Assembly (NCBI GenBank): GCA_030433415.1
Contig: JAUIMF010000029.1
Location: 1 to 37,722 of the forward strand
DNA length: 37,722 nucleotides
DNA from: Gammaproteobacteria bacterium
GTDB taxonomy: Bacteria > Pseudomonadota > Gammaproteobacteria > Pseudomonadales > Halieaceae
Reading direction: 5' to 3'
The notes under the pieces were generated by a model. That model searched no databases. It was not told where the DNA came from and saw only the letters and a list, made by a program, of their open reading frames with translations. Shown piece by piece: positions 19,674-29,399 of the stretch (position 1 is the first letter of the stretch; each line of letters starts with the position of its first letter). The translations under genes were made by a program, and so were the position numbers.

Positions 19674-20102
19674 ATGGCGGTGGAACGCACCCTCTCAATC
19701 GTAAAGCCCGATGCCGTAGGCAAGAACCACATTGGCGAGATCTACGCACGCTTCGAAAAAGCGGGCCTGCGCATTGTAGCTGCGCGTATGCTGCGCCTCA
19801 GCGACGACGTGGCGGGTGGATTTTATGCCGAACACCGTGAGCGTCCCTTCTTTCCTGACCTGATCAAGTTCATGACGTCCGGGCCTGTATGTGTGCAGGT
19901 GCTCGAGGGCGAAAACGCCATCGCCCTGAATCGCGAACTGATGGGAGCCACGAATCCCCAGGAAGCAGATGCCGGTACGATCCGCGCCGATTTCGCCTCG
20001 TCCATCGACGCCAATGCGGTACATGGTTCCGATTCCGCGGCCTCTGCGGAGCGCGAGATCGCTTATTTCTTCGCGGCCAGCGACATCTGCGAGCGCGCCT
20101 GA
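19674..20102 (+). CDS. ndk: Nucleoside diphosphate kinase
   Basis: 142 residues, the usual bacterial length. It transfers the gamma phosphate of ATP to NDPs through a phosphohistidine, balancing NTP pools. The N-terminal [12 protein letters not shown] and active-site H117 in NAVHGSDS (same number as in E. coli) are intact. A GGAG lies 8 bases upstream of the ATG. It starts the run ndk-rlmN-pilW-ispG-hisS-yfgM-bamB-der, all in one direction with short gaps or overlaps. Confidence 0.98.
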   Translation: MAVERTLSIVKPDAVGKNHIGEIYARFEKAGLRIVAARMLRLSDDVAGGFYAEHRERPFFPDLIKFMTSGPVCVQVLEGENAIALNRELMGATNPQEADAGTIRADFASSIDANAVHGSDSAASAEREIAYFFAASDICERA

Positions 20103-20108
20103 CACCCC

Positions 20109-21251
20109 ATGGAGCAACTCATCGCCAGCAGTGAGGCACCCGCGCGGGTCAATCTCCTGGGGATGAGTCGTGCCCAGCTCGAGGCATTTTTTCTCGAACT
20201 GGGTGAAAAGCGCTTTCGCGCCCAGCAGGTCATGAAGTGGATTCATCACCAGGGGGTGACGGATTTCGCACTCATGAGCAATCTTGGCAAGGCCCTGCGG
20301 GAGCGACTGGCGAGCGTGGCTGAGGTACGGCCACCGCAGGTGGAGTCGCGGCATGACTCCGCCGACGGGACGCGTAAGTGGCTGATTCGCGTCGAGGGTG
20401 GCGGTCTGGTCGAGACAGTGCTCATACCTGATGGCAATCGGGCCACGCTCTGCGTGTCTTCGCAGGTCGGCTGTAGTCTTGACTGCAGCTTTTGTTCGAC
20501 GGGTAAACAAGGGTTTCAACGCGATCTCAGCGCCGCCGAGATCATTGGGCAGCTCTGGCTGGCCATCGACTCCTACGACGCGTTTCAGGCCGGCAAGGGC
20601 CGTGTGGTGACAAACGTGGTCATGATGGGCATGGGTGAGCCCCTGCTCAACTTTGACAATGTGGTCGCCGCCATGGACCTCATGATGGACGACCTGGCCT
20701 ACGGCATTTCCAAGCGTCGCGTGACCCTGAGTACGTCAGGGGTGGTGCCGGCGCTGGATCGTCTGGCAGAGATCAGCGAGGCGAGCCTGGCGATATCTTT
20801 ACACGCGCCCAACGACGCCCTGCGCGATCAGCTGGTACCCGTCAATCGCCGCTACCCCATTCGCATGCTGCTCGACAGTGCCCGGAACTACATCGACGCC
20901 CAGCGCGATCAGAAGCGCGTGGTCACCGTCGAATACACGCTGATGGCCGGTGTCAACGACCAGCGCGAACACGCCCTGGAACTTGCCCAGCTGCTGCGGG
21001 ACTTTCCCTGCAAGATCAATCTGATCCCCTTCAACCCGTTCCCGAATTCCGGCTATGAACGCCCCAGTGGTAACGCCGTATCGCGGTTCTGGCAGGTGTT
21101 GGTTGACGCGGGCTATATCGTCACGGTGCGCACAACACGCGGCGATGATATCGATGCAGCCTGTGGTCAGCTCGTGGGGGAGGTCGTGGACCGAACACGA
21201 CGCGCCGAACGCCACCGCTCACGCAACGAGCAGGCAGAGGTGACGGCATGA
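20109..21251 (+). CDS. rlmN: Dual-specificity 23S rRNA/tRNA adenine-C2 methyltransferase RlmN
   Basis: 380 residues. Radical-SAM enzyme methylating C2 of A2503 in 23S rRNA and A37 in some tRNAs. The cluster motif CSLDCSFC gives C122, C126 and C129; the methyl-carrying/resolving cysteine is likely C352 in [10 protein letters not shown]. The N-terminal RNA-binding region ([13 protein letters not shown]) is typical. It starts 6 bases after ndk and overlaps pilW by ATGA. It needs an iron-sulfur cluster, which is relevant to the missing ISC genes. Confidence 0.97.
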   Translation: MEQLIASSEAPARVNLLGMSRAQLEAFFLELGEKRFRAQQVMKWIHHQGVTDFALMSNLGKALRERLASVAEVRPPQVESRHDSADGTRKWLIRVEGGGLVETVLIPDGNRATLCVSSQVGCSLDCSFCSTGKQGFQRDLSAAEIIGQLWLAIDSYDAFQAGKGRVVTNVVMMGMGEPLLNFDNVVAAMDLMMDDLAYGISKRRVTLSTSGVVPALDRLAEISEASLAISLHAPNDALRDQLVPVNRRYPIRMLLDSARNYIDAQRDQKRVVTVEYTLMAGVNDQREHALELAQLLRDFPCKINLIPFNPFPNSGYERPSGNAVSRFWQVLVDAGYIVTVRTTRGDDIDAACGQLVGEVVDRTRRAERHRSRNEQAEVTA

Positions 21252-22021
21252 TTCGGACAGGTTTATTGGCGATGACACTACTGCTGGTTGCTGGTTGTGT
21301 CACCGAGACCGAGAGCGTGTTTACCGAAAAGGCCTCGCCAAAAGACGCCTTCGAGCAGCGTGTGGCGCTGGCGCGACAGTACATTGGCCGACGTAACTGG
21401 GAGGATGCCAAGCGTAACCTCAAGGTCGCCGCCGAGATCGACAACAGTAACCCCGAGGTTTATGAGGCCTTCGCCCTGGTCTACCAGAGCACCGGGGAGT
21501 TCGAGCTGGCCGAAGAGAACTTTCGTCGTGCCATAAGCCTGGACAAGAATTTCTCTCGCGCACGCAACAACTACGCGGCCTTTCTCTACAGCCAGGAGCG
21601 CTATCGCGAGGCTGAAGAACAGCTCGCTCTGGTGGTCAAGGACACGCTGTACAACGCCCGACCTCAGGCCTTTCTGAACCTGGGCCTGTGTCGTCTCAAG
21701 TTGTTTGATTCCCGTGGCGCCGAAGAGGCATTCCTGCGCACCCTGTCCATGCAGCGCGACAATACGATCGCGTTGCTCGAAGTGGCACAGCTGCGTTTTG
21801 AGGCCGAAGACTATCGCAACGCCGGGCTTTACTACGACCAGTACCGCAGCCGCGTGCGCCAGCAGAGCGCCCGGGGCCTGTGGTTTGGAGTGCGCCTGGC
21901 CCGTTCCTCTGGGGATCGGGACGCAGAGGGCAGCTACGCCCTGGCGCTCTCCAACCTGTACCCCGAGTCCGCGGAATACGAAGCTTACCGGCGCTCGCTG
22001 GGTAGCGCGGGAGTGCCCTGA
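21248..22021 (+). CDS. pilW: Type IV pilus biogenesis lipoprotein PilW/PilF
   Basis: 257 residues. Lipobox VAGC (C17) at the end of a short hydrophobic signal, then about six TPR-like units from residue 35 to 225. PilW/PilF is the outer-membrane pilotin needed for assembly of the PilQ secretin. Synteny between rlmN and ispG is standard in pseudomonads and relatives and favours this over a generic TPR lipoprotein. In those genomes rodZ usually follows; here only a 15-codon frame separates it from ispG. Its stop shares bases with a following ATG (TGATG). Confidence 0.92.
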   Translation: MIRTGLLAMTLLLVAGCVTETESVFTEKASPKDAFEQRVALARQYIGRRNWEDAKRNLKVAAEIDNSNPEVYEAFALVYQSTGEFELAEENFRRAISLDKNFSRARNNYAAFLYSQERYREAEEQLALVVKDTLYNARPQAFLNLGLCRLKLFDSRGAEEAFLRTLSMQRDNTIALLEVAQLRFEAEDYRNAGLYYDQYRSRVRQQSARGLWFGVRLARSSGDRDAEGSYALALSNLYPESAEYEAYRRSLGSAGVP

Positions 22022-22068
22022 TGTCCGCTTACCGGAGCCGATGCCGCCCGGCAGGAGCGTCACTATGA
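22021..22068 (+). CDS. Possible 15-codon coupling mini-ORF between pilW and ispG
   Basis: An ATG at 22021 overlaps the pilW stop by one base, runs 15 codons ([15 protein letters not shown]), and its TGA overlaps the ispG ATG (ATGA). It could couple ribosomes from pilW to ispG or be the scar where rodZ was lost. No homology can be judged at this length; it may simply be chance. Confidence 0.2.
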   Translation: MSAYRSRCRPAGASL

Positions 22069-23195
22069 ATCAACCGTCACCGATCAGGCGCCGCAAGAGC
22101 CGGCAGATTTTCGTCGGCGATGTGGCTGTGGGTGGCGATGCACCCATCAGTGTGCAGAGCATGACCAATACCGAGACCTGTGACGTCGCGGCGACGCTGG
22201 CGCAGATTCGTGGTCTTGAAGAAGCGGGGGCCGATATCGTTCGCGTATCGGTGCCGAGCATGGACGCAGCCGAAGCGTTCCGTGCGATCCGTGCCGATGC
22301 GCGGGTTCCCCTGGTCGCCGATATTCACTTTGACCACCAGATCGCCCTGAAGGTGATGGAGTACGGCGTGGACTGCCTGCGCATCAACCCGGGCAATATC
22401 GGGCGTGACGACAAGGTGCGAGAGGTCGTGGCCATGGCCCGTGACCTGGGAATACCGATCCGCATCGGTGTCAATGCCGGATCCATCGGCAAGGACCTGC
22501 AGCGCAAGTACGGTGAACCCACGGCCGACGCGCTGGTGGAATCGGCCATGCGTCATGTCGATATTCTCGACAAGCACGATTACCCGGATTTCAAGGTGAG
22601 CGTAAAGGCCTCAGAGGTCTTTATGGCGGTGGATGCCTACCGCCTGCTGGCGAAGGCCATCGATCAGCCGCTGCATCTTGGTATTACAGAAGCAGGGGGA
22701 TTGCGCGGTGGCACCGTGAAGTCATCCATCGGCCTTGGCATGCTGCTCTATGAAGGCATTGGTGACACGATCCGCATCTCGCTGGCCGCTGACCCGGTGC
22801 AGGAAGTCAAAGTGGGCTTTGACATCCTCAAAAGCCTCAAGCTGCGCAGCAACGGTATCAACTTCGTTGCCTGTCCCAGCTGTTCGCGCCAGAACTTCGA
22901 TGTGATTTCGACCATGAATGAGTTGGAGACCCGCCTAGAAGACGTGCGCACGCCTATGGATGTGGCGGTCATCGGTTGCATTGTGAATGGTCCCGGCGAA
23001 GCGCGGGAAGCCGATGTGGGGCTCACCGGCGCCACGCCCAGCAACCTGATTTACGTGGACGGGGAGCCGGACCACAAGGTCGACAATCAGGACTTTGTGG
23101 ATCATCTGGAGCAGGTGATCCGCCAGCGTGCCGCGCGCCTTGATGAGGAGCGTGCCGCTGCGGACGCGAACCTCATCGCCCGGTCCGACGCCTGA
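22065..23195 (+). CDS. ispG: 4-hydroxy-3-methylbut-2-enyl diphosphate synthase (flavodoxin)
   Basis: 376 residues. Iron-sulfur enzyme of the MEP isoprenoid pathway that reduces MEcPP to HMBPP. Cluster ligands C270, C273 (CPSC) and C305, with E312 in GCIVNGPGE, have the same numbering as E. coli IspG. The start at 22065 has an AGGAG 7 bases upstream; the frame is open further upstream, but that sequence encodes pilW in another frame. Placement before hisS is conserved. Confidence 0.97.
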   Translation: MNQPSPIRRRKSRQIFVGDVAVGGDAPISVQSMTNTETCDVAATLAQIRGLEEAGADIVRVSVPSMDAAEAFRAIRADARVPLVADIHFDHQIALKVMEYGVDCLRINPGNIGRDDKVREVVAMARDLGIPIRIGVNAGSIGKDLQRKYGEPTADALVESAMRHVDILDKHDYPDFKVSVKASEVFMAVDAYRLLAKAIDQPLHLGITEAGGLRGGTVKSSIGLGMLLYEGIGDTIRISLAADPVQEVKVGFDILKSLKLRSNGINFVACPSCSRQNFDVISTMNELETRLEDVRTPMDVAVIGCIVNGPGEAREADVGLTGATPSNLIYVDGEPDHKVDNQDFVDHLEQVIRQRAARLDEERAAADANLIARSDA

Positions 23196-23221
23196 AACCA
23201 TCTCGAGAGTAGACGATCTCC

Positions 23222-24490
23222 ATGAGTGCACTGCGATCCATCCGTGGCATGAACGATGTGCTGCCCGACGATTCCCATCGCTGGCAGTATCTCGAAGCGG
23301 TTGTGGTGTCCGTGCTGGACAGCTACGGCTACAGCGAGATCCGTATGCCCCTGGTGGAACCGACGGCGCTGTTCAGTCGCTCCATCGGCGAAGTGACCGA
23401 CATCGTCGAGAAAGAGATGTATTCCTTTGAGGATCGCAACGGTGACAGCCTGAGCCTGCGCCCCGAGGGCACCGCAGGCTGCGTACGTGCAGCGATCCAG
23501 CACAATCTGCTGGCCACGCCCGCGCGGCTCTGGTACCGCGGCCCCATGTTCCGCTACGAACGCCCCCAGAAGGGGCGGCAGCGGCAGTTTCACCAGATTG
23601 GTGCCGAGTTGTTCGGCTATGCGGGACCGGATGCGGATGCGGAGCTGATTTTTCTGCTGGCACGCCTCTGGCGGCGTCTTGGGCTGCAGAATGTGGTCAG
23701 GCTCGAAATCAACAGCATTGGCAGCCTTGACGCCCGGGCCGCCTATCGGAGTGCGCTCGTAAACTATCTCTCGGCGCACCACGATGAGCTGGACGAAGAC
23801 AGCCAGCGTCGTCTTCAGAGCAATCCGCTGCGCATTCTGGACAGCAAGAACGCTCAGACCCAGGGGCTGCTCGATGGCGCGCCCGCGCTGCAGGAGTATC
23901 TGGACGACGAGTCCCGCGAGGATTTTGTCCGTCTGTGCGCCTATCTCGATGCGGCGGGTGTGGCCTATACGGTGAACCCGCGACTGGTACGGGGACTGGA
24001 TTACTACAACAAGACCGTGTTTGAGTGGGTCACCGACGAATTGGGCGCGCAGGGCACCGTCTGTGCCGGCGGGCGTTACGATGGCCTTGTCGCGCAACTC
24101 GGTGGCAAGGCAACTCCGGGCGTGGGTTTTGCCATGGGTGTTGAACGGCTGCTGCTGTTGATCGAGGCTCTCGACCTGTTCCCGGCGGAGCCCGTTCCTT
24201 CAATGTATGTGATGGCTATGGGTGATGCCGCTGAGCAGCGTGCCACCGCCTGCGTTGAAAAGCTGCGCGACACGTTCCCGGACCTTGGTATCACCCGGCA
24301 TCTGGGCGGCGGCAGCTTCAAGAGTCAGATGAAAAAGGCGGATCGCAGCGGTGCGCAGTTGGCACTGCTCTGGGGCGAGGATGAGGTCGCGGCCGGTGAA
24401 GTCACGATCAAGCCTCTCAGAGGTGACGGTGAGCAGCAGCGGCTGCCCGAAGAACAATTATCGGAGCGCGTGCAGGCGCTTCTTGAGTAA
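23222..24490 (+). CDS. hisS: Histidyl-tRNA synthetase
   Basis: 422 residues (E. coli 424). Class II synthetase charging tRNA-His. Motif 1 region IRGMNDVLP at the start, motif 2 around [17 protein letters not shown], the histidine-binding [15 protein letters not shown], and motif 3 around [12 protein letters not shown]; the C-terminal anticodon-binding domain covers about residues 325-420. Located 26 bases after ispG and 24 before yfgM, consistent with one operon. Confidence 0.98.
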   Translation: MSALRSIRGMNDVLPDDSHRWQYLEAVVVSVLDSYGYSEIRMPLVEPTALFSRSIGEVTDIVEKEMYSFEDRNGDSLSLRPEGTAGCVRAAIQHNLLATPARLWYRGPMFRYERPQKGRQRQFHQIGAELFGYAGPDADAELIFLLARLWRRLGLQNVVRLEINSIGSLDARAAYRSALVNYLSAHHDELDEDSQRRLQSNPLRILDSKNAQTQGLLDGAPALQEYLDDESREDFVRLCAYLDAAGVAYTVNPRLVRGLDYYNKTVFEWVTDELGAQGTVCAGGRYDGLVAQLGGKATPGVGFAMGVERLLLLIEALDLFPAEPVPSMYVMAMGDAAEQRATACVEKLRDTFPDLGITRHLGGGSFKSQMKKADRSGAQLALLWGEDEVAAGEVTIKPLRGDGEQQRLPEEQLSERVQALLE

Positions 24491-24514
24491 ACCTAGCGTA
24501 ACGGAAAACAGAAC

Positions 24515-25189
24515 GTGGAAAGCTATCGCACGGAAGAAGAACAGGTCGAAGCCCTTCGTAACTGGTGGAAGGAGAACGGCCGCAGCACCATCGTGGGTAT
24601 CGTCCTTGCCCTGGGCCTGGGGTTTGGCTGGCAGGCCTGGCAACAAAGTCGTGAACAGGCCGCAGAAAATGCCTCACTGCTCTATCAGCAGATGCTGGAG
24701 CAGTTGGGAGCTCAGCTGAGTCCGGGCGAGGCGGCCAACGACAGCGATAAAGCAAAGGAAATCGCCGAACAGATCAAGGAGGCGTATCGCGGATCTGTGT
24801 ATGCGCAGTTCGCGGCGCTGCACCTGGCGCGCCTCGCGGTGAACGAGGGGCGTCTGGAGGCGGCCGAACAGGAGTTGCGCTGGGTGCTGAGCATGGCGTC
24901 CAGCGGAGATGACGTGCACCAGCTTGCCCAACTGCGTCTTGCGCGAGTTGTGGCGGCGCAGGGCGATCCCGAGGGGGCGCTTGCAATGCTCGAGGGAGCG
25001 CGCACAGAACTGGTGGCGAGCTACGCCCTGACCCGCGGCGATATATTGATGGCGCAGGGTCGCGAAGACGATGCGCGTATCGCCTACGAAACCGCGGTCG
25101 CCGCGCTGGAAGCTGAATCACCGGTACCGCCGGGTCTGCAGGAGAAACTGCAGTACCTCAATGCCCGCCGCGCAGAGAGCGGAAACTGA
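24515..25189 (+). CDS. yfgM: YfgM-family ancillary SecYEG/periplasmic chaperone protein
   Basis: 224 residues from a GTG start preceded by GGAAA. A short cytoplasmic N-terminus (YRTEEEQVEALRNWWKENG), one membrane helix (about 25-42), then a periplasmic TPR-like region. In E. coli YfgM associates with SecYEG and PpiD and helps pass proteins to periplasmic chaperones. The next gene is bamB, an outer-membrane assembly factor, as in many gammaproteobacteria, fitting an envelope-biogenesis role. The ATG of bamB follows one base after its stop. Confidence 0.93.
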   Translation: MESYRTEEEQVEALRNWWKENGRSTIVGIVLALGLGFGWQAWQQSREQAAENASLLYQQMLEQLGAQLSPGEAANDSDKAKEIAEQIKEAYRGSVYAQFAALHLARLAVNEGRLEAAEQELRWVLSMASSGDDVHQLAQLRLARVVAAQGDPEGALAMLEGARTELVASYALTRGDILMAQGREDDARIAYETAVAALEAESPVPPGLQEKLQYLNARRAESGN

Positions 25190-25190
25190 T

Positions 25191-26366
25191 ATGCCCATGA
25201 TGACCCGTTTATTTCTGTTGCTGCTCGCGGTAATGCTTGGCGGCTGCACCACCATCAGTGACTTCTTTTCCTGGGAGGATGAGGAGGATCCGCAGATGCC
25301 CGCGGAGCTTGTGGACTTCCAAGAGACTGTCGTGCTGGACAAGCTCTGGTCCGTGGGCGTTGGCGATGGCCAGGGCGAGGGCCTATACCGGCTGCAGCCC
25401 ATTCTGGTGGATGGCGTTGTGTACGCTGCGTCGGCCGAAGGCGAGGTCAAGGCCGTCGACAGTACGGGGGGCAAGACGCTCTGGCGCCAGCGCCTCGAAA
25501 CGGGCTTATCAGGTGGTGTGGGGCATTACAAAGGGTCGCTGTTCCTGGGTAGCCCCGATGGGCAGGTGCTGCGCCTGGACGCCGGCAGTGGCGAAACCCT
25601 GTGGAGCGCCCGCGTCAGCGGTGAAGTACTGGCGCCGCCCCAGAGCAATGGTCGCCTGGTGGCGGTGCAAACCTACGATGGCAAGCTGTTCGGCCTGGAC
25701 CACGAGACCGGGGAACAGCTCTGGCGTTACGACAGCACGGTACCCGTGCTCACGATTCGTGGCACCAGCACACCGATCATTGATGGCAACGTAATTTATG
25801 CGGGCTTTGCCAATGGTCGGGTACTTGCGTTGAACACCGCCGATGGCAGCACGCGCTGGGAAGCGCGGATCGCCATACCCCAGGGTCGCTCCGAGATTGA
25901 GCGCATTGTCGATGTCGACGGCACCATGGCTTTAAACGGAGCGGAACTCTATGTGGCCAGTTACCAGGGTCGTATCGCGGCGCTGGACACGCGCACCGGA
26001 CGCAAGATCTGGCAGCGCAACGTATCGTCGTTCTATGGCGTGTCCCAGGGCTTCGGCAACGTGTATCTGGCGGAAGAGACCGGCACGGTTACCGCGTTTC
26101 TACGCAATGGTCAGGGAATACGCTGGGAACAGGACGCACTGGCGTGGCGAGGTCTGTCCAAGCCCGTGCCCGTTAGCAGCTACCTGGCGGTAGAGGATTA
26201 CAAGGGTTATCTCCATCTGCTTTCTCAAGTGGACGGCAGCTTCGTCGGCCGGACTCGCCCGGACAGCAAGCCGGCGCGTGCCGATATGTTCGCCGACGGT
26301 TCCACGCTGTATGTCTTTACCGATGGTGGCAAGCTGATCGCGTACGACGTCCGCGCCCGGAACTGA
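25191..26366 (+). CDS. bamB: Outer membrane protein assembly factor BamB
   Basis: 391 residues. Lipobox LGGC (C19). The body is an eight-bladed beta-propeller of PQQ-type repeats, visible as recurrent [35 protein letters not shown] and GRKIWQRNV units. BamB binds BamA and assists beta-barrel insertion at the outer membrane. The frame is open upstream into yfgM, but the ATG at 25191 (or 25197) directly precedes the signal peptide. Four bases separate it from der. Confidence 0.97.
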   Translation: MPMMTRLFLLLLAVMLGGCTTISDFFSWEDEEDPQMPAELVDFQETVVLDKLWSVGVGDGQGEGLYRLQPILVDGVVYAASAEGEVKAVDSTGGKTLWRQRLETGLSGGVGHYKGSLFLGSPDGQVLRLDAGSGETLWSARVSGEVLAPPQSNGRLVAVQTYDGKLFGLDHETGEQLWRYDSTVPVLTIRGTSTPIIDGNVIYAGFANGRVLALNTADGSTRWEARIAIPQGRSEIERIVDVDGTMALNGAELYVASYQGRIAALDTRTGRKIWQRNVSSFYGVSQGFGNVYLAEETGTVTAFLRNGQGIRWEQDALAWRGLSKPVPVSSYLAVEDYKGYLHLLSQVDGSFVGRTRPDSKPARADMFADGSTLYVFTDGGKLIAYDVRARN

Positions 26367-26370
26367 TGCC

Positions 26371-27795
26371 ATGTTGCCCGTCATCGCCCTGGTCGGTCGG
26401 CCCAACGTAGGCAAGTCGACACTGTTCAATCAGCTCACGCGCTCCCGCGATGCGCTGGTGGCCGATCACGCGGGGCTTACGCGGGACCGCAAGTATGGCG
26501 AGGGCCGGGTAGGTGATCGACGTTTTATCGCCATCGATACCGGTGGCGTCAGCGGCGACGAGGTGGGCATTGACGCCGAAATGGCCGGTCAGTCCCTGCA
26601 GGCCGTCGAAGAGGCGGACGTGGTGCTGCTGCTGGTGGACGCGCGTGACGGACTGAACCCCATTGACGAACTGCTGGTGAAGAATCTGCGCCAGCGCGGA
26701 CGCGATTTTCATCTGGTGGTGAATAAGATTGACGGCCGGGACGAGGCGGTTGCCACCAGCGAGTTTCATGCTCTTGGCGTGTCTGCGATCCACGGCATAG
26801 CCGCGGCCCATGGGCGTGGCATACGGACCCTGATGGATGTGGTCTTCGAAACCCTGCCAGCCCCCGAACCCGAGCCTGACGTGGAAGAGGACCACGATCG
26901 GGTGAAAGTTGCGGTGGTGGGGCGCCCGAACGTGGGCAAGTCCACGCTGGTGAATCGCATTCTGGGTGAGGATCGCGTCGTGGTCTACGATCAGCCCGGC
27001 ACCACCCGCGACAGTGTGTACATCGACTTCGAACGGCACGGCAATCCCTATACGCTGATCGATACCGCGGGCGTGCGTCGGCGCAAGAACGTGCGCGAGA
27101 TGGTCGAGAAATTCTCTATTGTCAAAACCCTGCAGGCGATCGACGACGCCAATGTGGTGGTACTGCTGATCGATGGGGCCGAGGGTCTCGTGGATCAGGA
27201 CCTGCACCTGCTCGGGCATTGCATCGAGGCCGGACGCGCGCTGGTACTGGCGGTGAACAAGTGGGATGGACTGGACCAGGACCAACGCGATCGCATTCGC
27301 ACGGAGCTTGAGCGTCGCCTGCGGTTTGTGGAGTTCGCCGACACACACTTTATTTCGGCGCTGCACGGGTCGGGGGTCGGTAAACTGTTTGGCTCCATTG
27401 ACGCGGCCTTTGCGGCGGCGACGCAGGCGATGGGTACCAACCGTCTGACGCGCATTCTCGAAGATGCCGTCGCGGATCACCCCCCTCCAATGGTCAATGG
27501 CCGTCGCATCAAGCTGCGCTACGCCCATGCGGGCGGGCGCAACCCTCCGCGAGTGGTTGTGCATGGCAATCAGACGGACCGGGTGCCAGACAGCTACCAG
27601 CGCTATCTCGAAAAGGTCTTCACTCGCGCCCTGGAATTGCGCGGCACGCCCGTGCGCATCGAGTTTCGCAGCAGCACCAACCCCTACGCAGGGCAGCGTC
27701 AGAAGCTCACGCAGCGGCAGGTTAATCGCAAGCGCCGCCTCATGGCGCACGTCAAGCAGGCCAAGAAGCGCAAGCAGCAGAAAAAGCGCAGCTGA
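26371..27795 (+). CDS. der: Ribosome biogenesis GTPase Der (EngA)
   Basis: 474 residues. Two tandem Era-like G domains, each with GRPNVGKST (about residues 9-17 and 184-192), DTGG or DTAG switch II and NKxD motifs (NKID, NKWD), followed by a KH-like domain and a lysine-rich tail. Essential for 50S subunit maturation. Last gene of the ndk-der run; a possible terminator follows at 27832. Confidence 0.98.
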   Translation: MLPVIALVGRPNVGKSTLFNQLTRSRDALVADHAGLTRDRKYGEGRVGDRRFIAIDTGGVSGDEVGIDAEMAGQSLQAVEEADVVLLLVDARDGLNPIDELLVKNLRQRGRDFHLVVNKIDGRDEAVATSEFHALGVSAIHGIAAAHGRGIRTLMDVVFETLPAPEPEPDVEEDHDRVKVAVVGRPNVGKSTLVNRILGEDRVVVYDQPGTTRDSVYIDFERHGNPYTLIDTAGVRRRKNVREMVEKFSIVKTLQAIDDANVVVLLIDGAEGLVDQDLHLLGHCIEAGRALVLAVNKWDGLDQDQRDRIRTELERRLRFVEFADTHFISALHGSGVGKLFGSIDAAFAAATQAMGTNRLTRILEDAVADHPPPMVNGRRIKLRYAHAGGRNPPRVVVHGNQTDRVPDSYQRYLEKVFTRALELRGTPVRIEFRSSTNPYAGQRQKLTQRQVNRKRRLMAHVKQAKKRKQQKKRS

Positions 27796-27831
27796 GCTAA
27801 CGCCGGGTGCGTCTTTTCTGTACCTGGGAGC

Positions 27832-27876
27832 AACACGGGTAGAACCCGCCCCCCACTATCAGTAACCCGTGTTTTA
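27832..27876 (+). terminator. Possible terminator after der
   Basis: AACACGGGT (27832-27840) pairs with ACCCGTGTT (27865-27873), followed by TTAT. The 24-base loop is long and the T tract short, so this is weaker than the aceA terminator. Confidence 0.4.
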
Positions 27877-27902
27877 TCGTTGCTGCCGAGGTGTGGGGTC
27901 GA

Positions 27903-27943
27903 CGAAGTGCCAAGATTTCACGACGGAATTTCTGCGCACTTCG
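27903..27943. repeat. 8-bp inverted repeat with 25-base spacer
   Basis: CGAAGTGC (27903-27910) and GCACTTCG (27936-27943) are exact reverse complements. It lies just upstream of the AT-rich stretch; it may be a protein-binding site or chance. Confidence 0.3.
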
Positions 27944-28032
27944 CGTACCAACCTAAAAACTATATCAGAAAAAACCTATAACTAATTGATAAATATATAA
28001 ATAATAGATAGAAATATCGGATTTTATGGTGT

Positions 28033-28074
28033 TTGCCGGGGCGAGTCCGGGTGCTATAGTTCACCATAACACCC
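28033..28074 (+). promoter_or_regulatory. Promoter and palindromic operator of the GIN-GntR-ABC operon
   Basis: TTGCCG (28033-28038), a 16-base spacer and TATAGT (28055-28060) form a plausible sigma70 promoter 37 bases before the gene. Over the -10 lies an imperfect 26-bp palindrome at 28049-28074: left arm GGGTGCTATAGT, centre TC, right arm ACCATAACACCC, with 10 of 12 arm positions paired. Its size and position suit a GntR dimer, so autoregulation by the gene at 29013 is inferred. Confidence 0.6.
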
Positions 28075-28096
28075 ACCGCGAAAGCAGGACTGCAAC

Positions 28097-28993
28097 ATGA
28101 TTACTCTTCGCAAGCGCATGGCCGGACCCCGTTCAAGTCGGATGCTGTTACCGGCGGTGCTTTTTCTCGCCTGCGCCACGCTGACCACCATGATCGCCGG
28201 CGCCCGTGCCGGCGAGACCCGGCGGGTCGAAGGCATCGATCTGGCCGACGTGGATGAGCTCTACGTGATTGGCAGCGTTCGCGTTGAATTGCGTCAGGGC
28301 GATGAAGCAGAGCTTCGCATCCAGGGCGATGAGAAGGACTTCGAGATTCCGCCCTTTTTCATCAAGGGCGAGAGCCTGGTGCTCGGTCGCGGTGATTACT
28401 ACGGCAAGGATTCCGTGGGTGCAATGCGTTTTCGCGTGGTGTTGCCCAGGCTACAGGAACTCCGCCTGAAAGGCTCCGGCGATGCTTACGTCAAGCCCTT
28501 CGAATTGTACGACCGCGGCCACGGCGGGTTTCCCACGATTGCCGTCGAAGGCTCGGGGGACATCAAGCTGTATGGTCTGAAAGGCCCCGGCGTGGAATTG
28601 CGCGTCAAGGGTTCAGGATCGATCAAGGCGGTGGATGTTGACGTAGAGGAGCTTGAAGCGGTCGTCGCTGGTAGCGGTGACCTGTTCATGCAGTCCGTCC
28701 AGGCCGAGGAAGGGGAGTTTGTGGTCACGGGCACCGGCGATATCGGCGTCACCGATGGTGGCTTCGTCAAAAGGCTGGAAGTGAACGTGGTCGGTTCTGG
28801 TGACGCGCGTCTGGAAAAAGTTGATTGTGACGTTGCCGAGGTCAACGTTGTTGGATCCGGAACCGCTGACGTCGGTCGCGTAGCGAGCCGGCTCAATGCA
28901 TCGGTGCTCGGTAGTGGTGATGTTTTTTACCGCGGCGAACCCAAGGTAGAAAGTGTCGAACTGGGTAGTGGCGAGGTGCGGTCCCGCGACTGA
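28097..28993 (+). CDS. Exported GIN-domain (DUF2807) beta-helix protein
   Basis: 298 residues. Signal peptide with cleavage near GARA-G (about residue 38), so periplasmic or surface-exposed. The rest is a repetitive beta structure in which G-S/T-G-D/S/T/E recurs nine times from residue 126 to the end, spaced roughly 15-30 residues, as in head GIN-domain proteins (PF10988). These form parallel beta-helices; function is generally unknown. Only 19 bases separate it from the GntR gene, so it probably belongs to that operon. The N-region before the hydrophobic core is long; ATGs at codons 9 and 16 are alternative starts. A structural or signal-sensing envelope role is inferred. Confidence 0.85.
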   Translation: MITLRKRMAGPRSSRMLLPAVLFLACATLTTMIAGARAGETRRVEGIDLADVDELYVIGSVRVELRQGDEAELRIQGDEKDFEIPPFFIKGESLVLGRGDYYGKDSVGAMRFRVVLPRLQELRLKGSGDAYVKPFELYDRGHGGFPTIAVEGSGDIKLYGLKGPGVELRVKGSGSIKAVDVDVEELEAVVAGSGDLFMQSVQAEEGEFVVTGTGDIGVTDGGFVKRLEVNVVGSGDARLEKVDCDVAEVNVVGSGTADVGRVASRLNASVLGSGDVFYRGEPKVESVELGSGEVRSRD

Positions 28994-29012
28994 GAAGTGC
29001 TGACCCGGGAGA

Positions 29013-29399
29013 ATGCCCATGCAGTGGAGTGACGGACAGCCGATCTATCGCCAACTGAAGGATCTGGTGATTCAGCGTGTGATGGATGGCAGCTTTCCCG
29101 AGGGCGAGGCGATCCCCTCGGTGCGGCAGGTGGCCACGGACTACCATATCAACCACCTGACCGTTGGGCGGGCCTACCAGGAACTGGTGGATATGGGGCT
29201 GCTCGAGAAACGCCGTGGCCTGGGCATGTTCGTGGCGTCGGGAGCCCGCGACTCGCTTACCAATAATGAACAGCAGCGCTTTCTCAAGGAAGAACTGCCG
29301 GCCTTCGCCGAGCGTGTGCATATGCTCGGCATGGCCATGGACGAAGTGATCCAGCGTTTGCACGCTGTACAGGGGGAACACAATGCAGACCATCATTGA
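29013..29399 (+). CDS. YtrA-type GntR transcriptional regulator
   Basis: 128 residues. N-terminal winged helix (about 8-75) with PIYRQLKDLVIQRVMDGSFPEGEAIPSVRQVA and NHLTVGRAYQEL, the GntR signature. The short C-terminal tail (about 55 residues, helical) lacks FCD or UTRA ligand domains, placing it in the YtrA subfamily, whose members usually repress an adjacent ABC transporter operon. It overlaps the ABC ATPase gene by 17 bases. ATG 29019 is an alternative start with a better-spaced GGGAG. The palindrome at 28049 is the likely target. Confidence 0.93.
   Translation: MPMQWSDGQPIYRQLKDLVIQRVMDGSFPEGEAIPSVRQVATDYHINHLTVGRAYQELVDMGLLEKRRGLGMFVASGARDSLTNNEQQRFLKEELPAFAERVHMLGMAMDEVIQRLHAVQGEHNADHH

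Larger units (their letters stand above)
27796..28096. other. Intergenic region between der and the GIN-domain gene
   Basis: 301 bases without a gene. It holds, in order, a possible der terminator (27832-27876), an 8-bp inverted repeat (27903-27943), a very AT-rich stretch (27951-28020, about 20% GC by my count in a GC-rich region), and the promoter and palindrome of the next operon (28033-28074). Confidence 0.8.

Noticed and set aside
21705-22064. In-frame upstream extension of ispG
   Set aside because: Would read pilW in another frame; the ATG at 22065 has a good AGGAG and gives cysteine numbering identical to E. coli IspG.
26317-27750. 477-codon minus-strand frame opposite der
   Set aside because: Almost the length of der but no domain or signal; a codon-bias shadow of the two GTPase domains.
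28472-28985. GSGD recurrences considered as a DNA tandem repeat or CRISPR-like array
   Set aside because: Spacing is irregular and DNA copies differ; the recurrence is a protein-level feature of the GIN beta-helix.
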